Positions 51,669-63,940 of a stretch of DNA of 64,000 nt are shown piece after piece (position 1 is the stretch's first letter; the number at the start of each line of letters is the position of its first letter). Position numbers and translations under genes: made by a program. Where the stretch lies: contig NW_011887297.1 of assembly GCF_000151315.2 (NCBI RefSeq), positions 659,587 through 723,586 on the forward strand, written 5' to 3'. This DNA comes from Capsaspora owczarzaki ATCC 30864. Its lineage: Eukaryota; Opisthokonta; Filasterea. The notes beneath the pieces were generated by a model. The model saw nothing but the letters and a program-made list of their open reading frames with translations. It did no database searches and was not told where the DNA came from.

Positions 51669-52290
51669 ATGTCTGGGTATTCAGACACTGCTGGCTTGGC
51701 CTCGGCTGTGCGCAGGACCCCGCGTCTGCAGCCGCACCAGCAGTCACAGCAGCAGCCGACGTGGGGAAACATCGACGCCTTGTCTTCAACATCGGCAGGG
51801 AAGCAGCACAGCCACGCTGCGACCACCGCCACGACCGCCACGTCCCACGACAGCAACAACCACAGCAGCAACGACGACAACAACGACGACACGACGCCGT
51901 TCCTGGTGGAGAAGGCGCACCTCGGCGGCTGCTGGCGGAAGGCCAACTGCGCCAAGCACCGCAAGGCCCTGCTCGCCAAGAACTGCTTCCGGCCGACCCT
52001 GTTTGCCGTCGCCGCGCTGAGCATCTTGAGCATCCTCGTGTTCCCGGTGCCAGACCGCTTTGACCACCAGGAGCTCACCTTCTCGTGCCCGCGCACCTCG
52101 CACATTGACATTGAGCACGACGCCGCATTACGCTCGGCCAATGCTTCTTCGCTGCTGCTGCTGTCGGAGTTGAGCAGTCTGGTGATGCCTGCGACAGCGA
52201 CGGCACTTCCGACCCCGTCTGTGTCCGTGGATGCATCGTCCAGACTAGCAACGGCGAAAGTGTCGAAAAAGTCGCCCCGGGGGCATCTGC

Positions 52291-52321
<31 letters not shown>

Positions 52322-53663
52322 GGACGACGATGAAGGCGAATGGCGGGGCGGAAGCTCCCGTCGACGCCTGTACCATGTCTTGGGCGAATGGGTCTCGTCG
52401 CTGTTTGAGTCGACAGAGGACACGTCGGGTGGCAGCAGCGCAGCCGACGCGTCGCCCTCGAGTCCGCCTCGCCCGTCGAGCTGTTCGGCCTGCCAGCCGG
52501 AAGCCACCGTTCCGCCCGCGGCCATCTTGCCGCCGTGGGTCGGGCTCCTGAGCCAGCAACCTGTGACCTTTGACGAGTACAGACACGCCCTGGCGAATCT
52601 TGAACTCGTGCGCTTTAACGTGACGGCGGAAAACCAGGAGGCCGTCAGCAAGTACTTTAACGACACGCTCCAGGACTTGCGCATTCCACCAGGCTCGGTC
52701 GTGACGGCCATTCCCCATGCGCGCTACCGCACCTGCGGAAGCCAGGCATTTGTTCCGGCGCTCGGCCTGAGACCCGAGGACCTCGGCCACTGCCCGACGC
52801 GCTTTGTGTTGCACGGCCAGGAGACGCCGCCAATCTACATTTACTCGGCCGGACACTTGCGGACCATCTCCGCCACGTCGCCCTACCAGCAAGCATATCT
52901 CTCCAAGGCCGGCGTCCCGTATGTGCTCTTCATGCACACTTGGAGCCAGCCAAAGCACAACGACAAGACGTGGCACACCAAAAACAACCCGCGTCCGGAC
53001 GACGAGCTCGATCCAGAAGAGCAAGGCGGCTTGAATGCCTCCGACTGGCATGGCATCCACAAGCTCGCCAAGCTGCACCGCCCGTACCTGCAAAACGCCT
53101 TCATCATGATGGAAGATTACCTGGAAGTTCGCGATCAGAGCAGGCGGCTGCGCTTCCCCAACATCCCAAACCACTATCAAGACGGCGTCAATGCAGATCT
53201 GGTTGCCGTGCAACACTACACGTACTTTATGGTCCACAGCCTCGCCAAGGCGACCATTCTGGCCACGACCGGGCTCGAAATGCACCCGGCTGCCACGATT
53301 GTTCGCCTGCGCCCGGACATTACCATGCAAGAAGTGCAGCTGGGCTGCTTCCAGCGTGCCTTGCTTCAAGATCCGCTCGTGTTCTACGGCTCCTGCAACG
53401 ACCCAGGCAAGGCGTGGCGGTCAAAGAAAGTGTCTGACATTTACTTTGTCACGTCGCGGCTTGTCATGGACAAGCTCACCACCTTTGACGCCGTCCGCTA
53501 TCTCGAGGACCACTCTGATGACTTTGGCTATCCCGAAGAAATCCTCCGAGAGCTTCTCGACATGCTTGGTGTGAAGCTTGTGTGGTGGCGCGAGGCCGAC
53601 TTTTTCCTCTGGCGCAACAAGCACGAGTCGGACAAGCGTCCGTATCGCTGCGAGCGGTTCTAA
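51669..53663 (+). CDS. Type II membrane protein, possible glycosyltransferase, unrecognised
   Basis: Intronless, 664 residues from ATG 51669. A ~105-residue Gln/Asn/Asp/Thr-rich cytoplasmic tail precedes one membrane anchor (PTLFAVAALSILSILVFPV), then a stem with long Asp and Ser runs. The lumenal C-terminal domain (about 300-664) is well structured: PPIYIYSAGHLRTI, VPYVLFMHTWSQPKHNDKTW, DLVAVQHYTYFMVHSLAKA, ATIVRLRPDI, SDIYFVTSRLVMDKL, LGVKLVWWREADFFLWR. Golgi glycosyltransferases have this layout, and an RxRPDI motif with paired Asp/Arg is seen in several nucleotide-sugar enzymes, but I cannot place it in a named family. There is no DxD in the usual position that I can point to. Confidence 0.7.
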
Positions 53664-53835
53664 CTCTCGCAGGGCCCTCTTCAACTAGTTAACGATTGAT
53701 GTTTTTGTTAAGACAAACTCCCCTCCTCTTCTCTCTCCCCTTGTTGACCTGTTTATTGTACAAATGTATCTTTTGATTGCTGATTTTGCACCATCGCCAA
53801 CGTTCGTTGGTCGCACAATTCCTCGAAAATGTCCC

Positions 53836-53836
53836 T

Positions 53837-53876
<40 letters not shown>

Positions 53877-53880
53877 TCGT
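53836..53880 (+). repeat. (CGTTTT)n hexamer repeat
   Basis: Six or seven copies of CGTTTT lie in the 277-bp gap between the type II membrane protein and cullin-3, about 60-105 bp before the cullin-3 ATG, so within its promoter or 5' UTR. Confidence 0.92.
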
Positions 53881-53940
53881 TTGCTCAGTTCATTTCTTTT
53901 GCGTGTGTTGTTTTTTTCTGTGTGTGTTGACTGACTCGCA

Positions 53941-56900
53941 ATGAAACCGACCGGCGAACTGACACCAGCGACCAAAAGTGTGCGCATCCGGCCGTACACT
54001 CCAATGGTAAAACGAGTCGCATCATCAACTCTGCCGTTCGACTTTTCCGCACCGACGTTCCGGTCTTGCTTCATGCCGCTCATGCGCTGTTCCGTCCGCC
54101 CGTCGGCTGCCAGTGGACAAGGGGGGAGGAAAAAACGACAGTTTGGAAGGAAAAAAAAGCGGTCATACTTTTTGTTTTTTGTTTCTCTGGCGGGACATGT
54201 CGACCCAGCAGCGCGTGTTCATCGCAATTGGTGGTCGTTGGTGGTCGTTGGTGCACTGCAGCATTGTATGGGAGTGGTTCTGCTGGTTGGTCGCCTATTT
54301 TTGATTTTTATTATTTTATTTATTTTTATTATTGTATTTTTATTTATTTTCTGCGAAATGCTGACCGAATTGCTGACCAAAGCTAAACAACGTAAAAGTT
54401 TTGATCATGGCGATTTCGATCACGAACGAACGTTGTGCTTGGTTGTATGTGTTGCGACAATTTGAAACGATTGGAGGGGGGGGGCGGCGATTGGCTGATC
54501 TCAACTGTGAACGATGTTCAACCATGAATCTTGGCAACGCTGACAAAATTGGTTGCTGCGATTGCGCCATTGAATTGCAATCAGACTTCGTTGGAGCCAG
54601 CGTATGTCGACCGAACGTGGCTACTGCTGAGAGACGCCATTATTGAGATCCAGCACCAGAATGCATCCGGATTGAGCTACGAGGTCTTGTACCGGTACGA
54701 TTGATTGCTTGTCCTGTTTTCCTATCCACTTTCCAGCTTGCTCACTCCAATGTCATGCAGAAATTCATACAACCTGGTCTTGCACAAGCAAGGCGGACGC
54801 CTGTACAATGGCTTGGTGCAGGTGATTACCGAGCATTTGCGCTCGGTGGCGACGCGGATTGAGAATTCGATTGGCGGCAACTTTTTGGCAAGGCTCACGC
54901 GTGCTTGGAGCGAGCACACGACGGCCATGAAGATGATTCGCGACATTCTCATGTACATGGACCGCGTGTACGTCGAGTCGAAAAACCGCGAGCGTGCTGC
55001 GGCTGCAAACGACCCGCCGCACTTGCGCCGCGAGCAGCACCGTCTCGAGGTGTACGATCTCGGCCTTTCGATCTTTGGTGAAGAGGTTGCGCGGCATCCG
55101 CGCATCAAGCAGCACTTGTTGCGAACACTGATCGACCTGATTCGACGAGAACGCGACGGCGAGGTGATTGACCGCGGCTCCATCAAGTCTGCGACACAAA
55201 TGCTCATTGAGCTCGGCATCCACTCCCATGCCGTGTATGTCGATGATCTCGAAGGGCCCTTGCTTGCCGATACGGAGCAGTATTACCAGGCGGAGAGCCA
55301 GCGGCTTCTTGGCGAGCTGACGGCCTCCGAGTACATGAAACGGGTGGAAGAGCGCATTCGAGAAGAGCTCGAGCGCGTTGCGCACTATCTCGATGCCCTA
55401 TCGGAGCCACCGTTGAAGCGTGTCGTTGAGCGTGAGCTGATTGCCAACCACATGACTGCCCTGGTTGAAATGGACAACTCTGGGCTCGTCAGCGCTCTCG
55501 TGCACAATCGACTCGACGATCTGGCGCGCATGTACTCGCTGTTCAGTCGGGTTGAAACTGGGTTGTCGCTCATCCAAAAGCATCTCGATGTCCATCTCAA
55601 GGAAGTTGGCAAAGCCATCGTTGTTGCTGACGATGAGGCCGGGTCTGCTGCGGCAGCTCCGCCAGCTGCGGCATCCTCGTCGTCCTCCTCATCATCATCA
55701 TCATCAGTACCAGCCGCTCCCGGGGCCACAGCAAAAGATGCAGGTGGTGTCAAAGACGCTTCGCGATACGTTCAGCAGATTATCGACTTGCGGGACAAGT
55801 ACGAAACAATTCTTCTTAAGGCCTTCCGAGGCGATCGAAACTTCCGCTCCACCATCAATTCGGTGAGTTTCGCAAGTCGTCTTGTTGAGCGAGGAGGGCG
55901 GGAGGTGTGGTTGGGCTGCAGGTTGTCAAATGTACTTACTTTCCACGGCTGGCATTTTGCAGTGCTTTGAGTTTTTTGTCAATCTCAACCCCAAGTTCCC
56001 GGAATATCTGTCGCTCTATGTGGACGAGCTTTTGAAAAATCAGAAAGGAGTAAGGCTGGCTTGTTTTGCATGTCACAAAAAAGCCCACTCCATTGAAATC
56101 AAGCGCTAAACTCGTGATCTTTTTTGTGTTGCTAGTTTTCTGAAGACGAAATCGATGCGACGCTCGAAAAGGCTGTCGTCGTCTTCCGCCAAGTGCAAGA
56201 AAAAGATGTGTTTGAGCGCTACTACAAGCAGCATTTGGCCAAGCGCCTGTTGCTTGCCAAGACTGTATCCGATGACTTGGAGCGTTCCATGATTGCCAAG
56301 CTGAAGGTACGTTTTGGGTCCTTGTTTTTTTGCCCCGTTCACTTGCCATCGATACTGACTGGGGTTTTTTGCGTGCCTTCCAACCCCGTGCAGACCGAAT
56401 GCGGCTATCAGTTTACCACCAAATTGGAGGGCATGTTCCGCGACATGGCCTTATCGCGCGACTCCATGGAGCGTTTCCAGCGCTTCTTGGATGACTCCAA
56501 CATTAACCTTGGCTTCCAAGTCAACATTCGTGTTTTGACCATGGGCTACTGGCCTGCGTCAAACGTTTCTGCCAAAGTCATTCTTCCCGCAGAGCTTCGG
56601 TAGGCGACAGAGCGTTTCAGTCTCTTGGTTTCCAGTGATCTGACTTGTTGATTCGTGGTGGTGATATTTGTTGCTCGCCAGGCACGCTTGCGAGGTCTTC
56701 CAAACCTACCATGCAAAGCATCATAGCGGACGGCGGCTTTTCTGGCAAACCAGTTTGGTGAGGGGTTGTTGTTCCGTTGCTGGTTCTCGTTGGGAGATTT
56801 TTGCAGATTCTAAACATTTCTCTTCCGTTCCCTTCGACAACAACCGCATTCAATGCACACAGGGATCTGCAGACATTCGCGCATCGTTTGCGGCTCGGCG

Positions 56901-57429
56901 GCACGAACTTTCAGTCTCCACATTCCAGATGGTGGTGCTGATGCTATTCAACCAGCAGGACTCTTACACGTATCAGGAAATTGCGCAAGAGACAGAGGTG
57001 CCTCCAGGCGAGCTCAAACGAGCACTGCAGTCGCTTGCGTGTGGCAAGTACAAGGTCTTGTTGAAGGAGCCCAAGACGAGGGACGTGACGGAGAGCGACT
57101 CGTTCACCTTCAACGACAAGTTCACATGTCAGCTCCACCGCCTCAAGATCCAGGCTGTGGCTGTGAAAGAAAACGAGGCGGAGCGAACAGAGACGCGTGC
57201 CAAGGTGGACGACGACCGCAAGCACCAGATCGAAGCCGCAATCGTTCGCATCATGAAAGCACGCAAGGTGCTCGACCACAACAGTCTTATTCTTGAAGTC
57301 ATCACGCAACTGCGAGCGCGCTTTGCACCGACCCCCAACACGATCAAGGCTCGCATTGAAAGTCTGATTGAGCGCGAGTTTCTCGAGCGCACTCCCGAGG
57401 ATCGTCGCATGTATCGCTACGTCGCATAG
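53941..57429 (+). CDS. CUL3: Cullin-3
   Basis: Eight exons: 53941..54006, 54585..54694, 54761..55862, 55963..56049, 56136..56306, 56394..56599, 56682..56757, 56863..57429, 794 residues. SVRIRPYTPM then YVDRTWLLLRDAIIEIQ and NSYNLVLHKQGGRLY start the cullin repeats. DILMYMDRVYV, VVERELIANHM, KDVFERYYKQHLAKRLLL, TKLEGMFRDM and VRVLTMGYWP follow. The C-terminus IEAAIVRIMKARK carries the neddylation lysine and ends RTPEDRRMYRYVA. These features are CUL3-specific rather than CUL1/4. It scaffolds BTB-protein ubiquitin ligases with RBX1. A Ser/Ala-rich insert lies at about 55640-55740. Intron 1 is 578 bp and AT-rich at its 3' half. Confidence 0.94.
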
Positions 57430-57605
57430 CTTTTTTTCTTTTGCGCCATCTCTGTGCTGTGTAGAATATAGTGAACGTTCCAAGAACTTGGGCCGCGTAC
57501 ATTTTTTATTTGTATTTTGCGGAACAAGAGGAAATCAAGCGAGGATAAAAGTATCAACAAAAGAAGGCTAGAAAATGGTTTGCTTGTCGGCAGCGTTGGC
57601 TGCGC

Positions 57606-58709
57606 TCATCGCCATGTGACATACTTCCATACTTTGGAAAGCAGGCCTTCAGATGGTGCTGCTGGTTCTGCGAGAGAGCAAGAGAGAGGCAGGGAAAATT
57701 CAGTTCGATGCACTGTACGGGTCGACAAAAAAGAAAAAGGTCCAGTCCCGCAACATACCTGCAGTGGTGGACGACGGAAGTTTCTGCGATGTCGAAGAGA
57801 AGCCATCCGAGTTGGACGCGAAAGGCAGAGACGCAACAGCGCCAGTCTCGGATGGCAGATAAACGCTCCGAACAGTTCGCGACGTAATGATCGTTCCGTC
57901 AATCTTGCGCTCGGTCGTGAAGACAGTTTCATTGCCATTGTCATCGCGCAGCGTGCGGGTCGCAATTGCCGACTGCATGCATTGATCCAAACATCTCAGA
58001 AAATGAGTTTCAGTGTTGAAACTCACCGGGACAGCGAATCAATTTCACAAGCGCTTGTGTGCTGTTACCCCATCTGGATTGATCTGGGAAGTGGAGGTGA
58101 CTGTGCACGAGGACGAGAACAGGCGAATGCGTGAGGACTCGGCGCCCAGGCTGTGCGGGTCGGGCAGCGGCGGGAAGGCGCCCCAGTCGTCGCTGTGGAA
58201 GGGTCGCCCGAGCAGGGCAAACAGCGATGCAAATGGCGGCAAGACTCCCGTGTCTGACCACTGCGGAAGTGCGATCTGTTGGTCTGGCGACGACGGTGCG
58301 GCCGAAGCATTGGCAGCATTGGCAGCAGTGCCAGCAGTGTTCGCGGGGTCGATGCCGGACTGTGGCGGGGTTTCCAGCGCTCCGAACGGCGGCGGCGATA
58401 TGATGAGCGCTGGGAATGCTTGCACGAGGATGTGGTGGAAGAGCGCATCCTGCAAGTCAAAAGAAGACGAGCCAGGCGGGGATTGAGCTGGCTGAAACAA
58501 GGAACCACGCGCGTCCCACCAAGCCACTCACTCACTCGCACTCTCCTACTCAAGTACGATTCATCATCGCAAATCGTGTATTCACGCGTGCCAGCAAAAG
58601 CCCAAAAGCCCCGGGGAAACGAGCTCTGAATTGCACTTACAAGCGAAAACTCGTCGTCGCGCCCGCCTCGACCAGCGGCGCCAGGCGGTGGAGGCCGATC
58701 TGAGCTCAT
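57606..58709 (-). CDS. HAX1/MLF-like small protein
   Basis: Four exons: 58709..58641, 58449..58069, 57972..57759, 57667..57606, phases consistent, 241 residues. A Pro/Gly start (MSSDRPPPPGAAG) and an Ala/Pro/Ser middle are followed by FSSSCTVTSTSQINPDG, then ATRTLRDDNGNETVFTT and a short C-terminal helix GLLSKVWKYVTWR. In animal HAX1 a strand ending in PDG, an R-T-x-x-D-x-x-G-x-E segment and a hydrophobic Trp-rich tail occur in the same order; MLF proteins are similar. HAX1 is a mitochondrial chaperone cofactor. The match is by pattern only and rests on short motifs. Confidence 0.5.
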
Positions 58710-59039
58710 TCTTTTGGTATGTTAAACTTGGACTGGTGCCTTGTATTGAAAAAGAGTTGAACAAACACTCAGCTAAATTCAGTGATTGCATACATTGACC
58801 GCTCCTCAACTTGTCCACCTGCGCTGCATGAATGCTGACGACCCCATTTCGTGAATTACAACATCACAAACCGAATGAAAGCGGGAATGTTGTTGAGTTT
58901 GATGTTCTATTTTGCTGCGACACGAAACGTGATGACAGCCGACCTCACAGCAGTCAGCCACGTTACGCTCTCAATCCACTTTTCCCCAGTCAATTCATTC
59001 ACTCCTCTTTTCTTATTCAAGATACAACAAAAACCAACA
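58710..59039. other. Divergent intergenic region, HAX1-like / phospholipase D
   Basis: 330 bp between divergent starts. T/C-rich sequence lies just upstream of the phospholipase D ATG (TCAATTCATTCACTCC). No gene is supported. Confidence 0.5.
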
Positions 59040-61590
59040 ATGTCCTACTTGCCGTCGGTGCCTGTGGCGACGGCCACGACAACGACCTCTGCAGAGTCGG
59101 CCTATCCGCAGCGCCTGGCATCGACGGTCGAGGTTCTGATTGACGGGATTGCCGCGTTCAGCTCGATCTGCGACGCGGTCGATCACGCCAAGTGAGTCGC
59201 TCCGGATGGAGAGAAGTAGAACGAGAGAGAGTGTGTGTGTGTGTGTCTGTGTGGTGTGTGCTCTTCATCGGAGTCTGGTCTCGGAGTGGCGAACGAGCGC
59301 GTCGGAGTTCGAAACTCACCCACGCCCCCCCCCCCAACTGCAAACTCCTTGTGATGGGGACTTGCGATGCTACAGGCACTCTGTCGTCGTCACCGTGTCG
59401 TATCTGCAGTCGGATGGCAGGCTGCAGCTCGCGGGCAACCGTGGCGACCTGCTCGACTACCTCTGGTCGGTTGCGTTGGTAATGCAATTGTGATTGCTGG
59501 AATCGCATTTCAACAAAAAGGCTCGCATGCATGTATCTGATTGCGTATGGCTGCAACTGTTGTCTTGCTATATGTTTTGTCTGTAATTTCCGCATCATCC
59601 TGGGAGGGCAGCGAGGTGTGGACGTCCGATGCTTGCTCTGGGCAGAGCCAATTCTCGGAACGTATCCCAACATTTGCAACGACCGCCCAGAGCGGCTGCG
59701 TATGATTGAGAATATCGGCAAGAATCTCCCGTCGTCCGTCCAGCAGGCCCTGGCGGATGGAGAGGACGTGCTGGCCAAGCCCACGAAAACCGGCAAGCTC
59801 TACTTGCGCTGGGATCGTTTGGCGCCCGAAACCCTCAAGCGCACCGTGCTTGGCCCCATCCACTGCCATCACCAAAAGTCGTGGATTGTTGACGGGGCGA
59901 TTGCGTTTGTTGGTGGCATGAACATTACCAACGGCTACATGACCCATCCGGGACACGAAGTTGCCGAGAATGCCATCTCGTTCGTGTCGCCCGGCGAGCG
60001 CGACGTGCACGATGTCTATGTCAAGTTCACTGGCCGCGATCCCGTGGCTGACGCGCTGAACAACTTTGCCGAGCGCTGGAACAGCGCCAGCTGTGTGACA
60101 AACAAAGCTTCCATTCACCGCGAATCAGCAATGGCTCTTCCGCGCAGTGAGGCTGCCGCTACCGAGGTTCTTGATCCTGAGACTTTGGTGCGGGTTTTTT
60201 TTTAACAGCTACGCGTTGGATGCGAGTTTTGCTTTGGTTTTTGCCATCGATAGTCCCGACAACACTTACATTTGTTTGTTGTTGTTGTCGTCGTCATCCC
60301 TCTTGCAGCTTGCACCCGTCAATCCCGGCGCCAAACCAAGCATCCGTGTTCAGCTGACTCGCACCTTCCCCGAGTATCCTCACCTTTCGGTACGACTGAT
60401 GCTGCCTGTCTCGTTTTGTTTCAAGTTTGGTTGTTTTGTTGTGTTCATCCATCACCCTGTCGCGCTCACTGTGCAATCGGTCCCAGTCCACGGTAACCCG
60501 CCCGCCCCGATACGAGATGAGCATTTTGGAGCAGTACATGCTCGTCATCCCCCGTGCCAAGCGGTATGTCTACATTGAAAACCAGTCCATCCAATCGCGA
60601 GCGATCGTCGCCGAGCTGGTCAAGGCAACTGAGCGTGGAGTGCGGATTGCCATTCTGGTTCCTGCGGTACGATCCATCGTTGATTGATTCCGTTGGTGAA
60701 TCGGTGTTGCGAGCATGACAACCACTGACCTCCTTTTTTTGTTGCGTTGGCGTTCGAGTAGCACTCCCAATTCTGGGGCAGACTGAACAGTGCGACGACT
60801 GCTGGCCTGGTCGCCGTCTGCGCCAATGAGCACAACTCTTTGGCCCATCCTGTAGTCAATCACCCCACTTCAAAGAAACTGTACTTTACGCCTCACGTGC
60901 ACTCCAAGTTGATGGTGCGTATGAGCCGCTTTTTTTTTTTGTTGTTGTTGTTTTTTTTTTTGTTTTTTTTTTTTGGCGTCCTCCTCTTCCTCCTTGTTGC
61001 GCGCTCGTTCATTGACTCGTTCATTGACTCGTTCATTGACTCGTGTTGATGGATGTGGCAGATTGTGGACGACGAGCTCCTGATTGTCGGGTCTTGCAAC
61101 ATTGCCGAGCGATCGTTGAAGAGCGACAGCGAACTCAACATTTCTGTGTGGGACCCAAAGATTGTCCGTTCGACATTCCGCCGATTGATGGCCGAGCACA
61201 TTGATCAGCCGTTGAGCGATGGAGGTACAGAAGTCCCAGCGGTCAGACAGACTTTGTGCTTGCCGTGTGCTCACCAGAGTACTCGTGTACGATATCACAG
61301 ATGCCTTTGATCTCATGGCAACCTTCAAGCAGGTGGCTCAAGCAAATGCGGTGCGCTTGCAGAACAAGCGTCCTGTTGTCGGCCACATTGCAGCCGTCAA
61401 CGCGGCCACGTATGGAAAGATGGGCTTGTTGGCCACGCTCGAGCACACCTACGTGGCATTCCTGATCTACACCTTCTTGTTTCTGTTCCCCTCTGCGTCT
61501 CAGCACGACTTTCGCTCCAACGTTCGGAACTTGCACTTTGTTGGCATTCCAATTCTCGTCCTCATTGTTGCTTACTTTGTTCTCCTTTGA
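59040..61590 (+). CDS. Phospholipase D superfamily protein with C-terminal membrane segments
   Basis: Eight exons: 59040..59191, 59376..59478, 59612..60187, 60309..60389, 60487..60666, 60762..60914, 61062..61224, 61301..61590, 565 residues. Two HKD motifs are intact: HQKSWIVDG (about residue 176) and HSKLMIVDD, which is split across intron 6, followed by VGSCNIAERSL. Both halves therefore should form one active site, hydrolysing a phosphodiester such as a phospholipid. The layout is that of the PLDc_2/cardiolipin-synthase-type proteins without PX/PH domains. Two hydrophobic segments end the protein (TYVAFLIYTFLFLFP; VGIPILVLIVAYFVLL), implying a tail-anchored or hairpin membrane attachment. 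The substrate is unknown. Confidence 0.85.
61005..61043 (+). repeat. 12-bp tandem repeat in a phospholipase D intron
   Basis: Three copies of TCGTTCATTGAC sit in intron 6, following a long T tract (about 60929-60974) and preceding the acceptor at 61061. Confidence 0.9.
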
Positions 61591-61697
61591 ACAGTGCTCG
61601 ACTTGTGTTGTGCTCGATTTGTGTTGCTTGAGTAAAACCACCAAACAAAAAAAATGAAACAACCACCCTCTCAACCCATCTCAACAAGCCAATCCGT

Positions 61698-63940
61698 TTA
61701 TTCGACCATCTGTTCGTGAACAATTTCGCCAGTCAATCCCCCATCAAAAGGCGCAAATGGTTCGAGTTCTGCAGAGCTTGAAAGAATTGAGTTTGTGCTG
61801 GTCGCGGTGGGGGCCTCGGCTTCTGCTTGCTCTGGAAGCAAGTCGCTGATAAGGTCGTGCAAATCTGAAACAACTGTTGCGTGAGGCAGCTCTTCCGCGC
61901 CCGATTGTGATGTCCATTCTTGGTCGGGATGCTCCACCGACCGTCTGAGAGAAAGAGATCTGTGACGAGATTGTATGTGGTCATCGGGGTCCTCCAGGGA
62001 CTGCAGCGGCAGCTCCTGTTGAACCGAAAGGGCTGGAGCTAAAATGGAAGGTGCAAAATCGCCGGGAGGCGTCATGCTCTGGGCCTCCTCTTGCGTCTCT
62101 TCTTGCGTCTCTTCTTGCGTCTCTTCTTGCGTCTCCAGACTCTCATTTTCTCCGGAAGAATGGTGTTCAGCATTGTCAGCGGTCTCGACCACGAGAGTGT
62201 CAACCGGCTGCCCCTCTGGTGTTGCTGGATGAACGGTAGTTTCCGTTTCCGTTGTTTCTGTGCGAACGGCGGTCTCGCCCACATTCAGGTTCCCAGAATT
62301 GCCTTCTGCCGACGGCGTCGCATCCATTGGAATTTCGGTGCTAGTATTCAGCTCTGACAGCTCGGGGAGATGCTCTGTCGGCAAAGGCAGAAATTCCGAA
62401 ATGGGAAGGATCTCCTCTTCCTGCATCGGCTCGGCTTTGCTCGCATCATGCTTTGCGCGTCGTTCGTTGCGTCGTAGGAACAGTTGAGGCTCTGTCGTCT
62501 TTCGTTGCTGCCCAGAATGTGAACGGTGAGGTACAAGACGAACCAACACAAAGCGTTCAGTCGCACCTGGGAAACCACCGCGCATCATCCATCCGTCCTC
62601 AACATACCACTTTGGGTCGCCAAGCCCAGGAACGCGCGGCTCTGTGAATTGCACCCAGATCAATGCGTCGAGGGGGCTGAGCCACGGCGCGTCGTGGTCG
62701 CAATGCCAAGATTTGGATGACAGGGTTCCAAGGCACAGCGACAACCTCGGGCATGGCGATACTGCTATTTCGCTGGTCGTGCTGCGCCATCTCCTGTGAC
62801 GGCTCTCTGCTCATCGTTCGTGCAGCCTTTGGCGCGGGGAATGACCGATCTGGTGCCGGTCGCTTTTGCCGCGAGTCGTTGGAAGCGGTGCTGTTCGTTC
62901 TGACCTGCGATGGTGTACTTTGTGTTGTTCGTGTCTGCCCTTGGGAAGCATCTTGCACCTTCTTGGCTGGCGGCACAGCAGCAGCAGGAGCAGTGGTCTC
63001 GAATCTCGTTGGTCTGGTAGACGCGAACGGCGACAAACGCTTAGCTCGCCGTCCTTCCAACTCCGGCACTGAGGTTGACTCGCCACTCGTGTGTTCGTCA
63101 GACGCATCATCAGAAGTGCACTGATTCTGAGCTGCGGCGCTGACCTGCTCTGGTTGTTCGTTGGCCGTCTGCATCCTCATTCTGCGTGTGGATACACCCA
63201 ACGTGGATGGACCAGTCGTCCGCGGCATGGCTGTCTCGGTAACAGACGACGACGATGACGATGACGATGACGATGATGACGATGTCGGCATAGCATCCGT
63301 CTCGGTCGTCCCGTTCGACGATGGCGGGAAAACGAGCTTGGCTGCGCTGGCTCGCTCGTGCATCTGCGCCGCCGCCTTCGACACTGCGGCCTGCCAATGA
63401 CAACATAGCAAAGTTCAATGCCAAGTGAGTTTCGGAATGGGTCCGGGACCGGGTCCGAGGCGGGGAGGGGAGGGGGTTAGGGTTGGCAGAGCACTGTGTT
63501 TACCATGAGATTGTCCAAGTCCTCAATGGCGCAGGTTGGAGCAAAGTCTGGCCTTCCCTGCTCTGCGCGCAGCATGACGAGCTTGAGGTATCTGGTTCAT
63601 GTTTCGAAAAAAGCACAGGATCAGAGTGAGTGCTGGTCGTTTGGAGGCAGTTGCAAGTGGATTTCAATGCTCTTGTTACAGCTGATCAAAGGACGAGTAC
63701 GACATGAACACAAGGAAACTGACTGACTGTCTCTCATATCAATGTTATTGTCAATGTTGTTGAATTCACTTGGAATAGTCAAACATGTCAAAAACGCCGA
63801 CAACAGCTGCATTTGGGACTTTGACAGCTCCGAACTCGCTCAACTCAGCTCATTGAGAAATGTAGTGCATGCTGAATTCCAGATCTTACTGTAATAGAAA
63901 CGAACCGCATCAAACAACAACAGACCAGTCATCTTCTCAT
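61698..63940 (-). CDS. Disordered, probably nuclear protein, unrecognised (5' end not resolved, runs toward window edge)
   Basis: Supported exons on the minus strand: 63591..63504 (YLKLVMLRAEQGRPDFAPTC, then AIEDLDNLM), 63390..62763 and 62641..61698. The join 62763/62641 uses donor GTATCG and acceptor TTCACAG in matching phase. A likely further exon ends at 63890 (MTGLLLFDAVRFYY), but its link to 63591 is unresolved, so the start may lie outside. After the small helical part come a Ser run and basic clusters (GRRAKRLSPF; SRQKRPAPDR) that look like nuclear-localisation signals. Then PRVPGLGDPKWYVEDGWMMR and FVLVRLVP form a short ordered block, followed by an acidic Glu/Thr tail with four EETQ repeats. 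No family is recognised. Confidence 0.5.
62089..62136 (-). repeat. 12-bp coding tandem repeat (Glu-Thr-Gln-Glu)
   Basis: Four copies of TCTTGCGTCTCT on the plus strand encode repeated EETQ in the acidic tail of the last gene. Confidence 0.92.
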
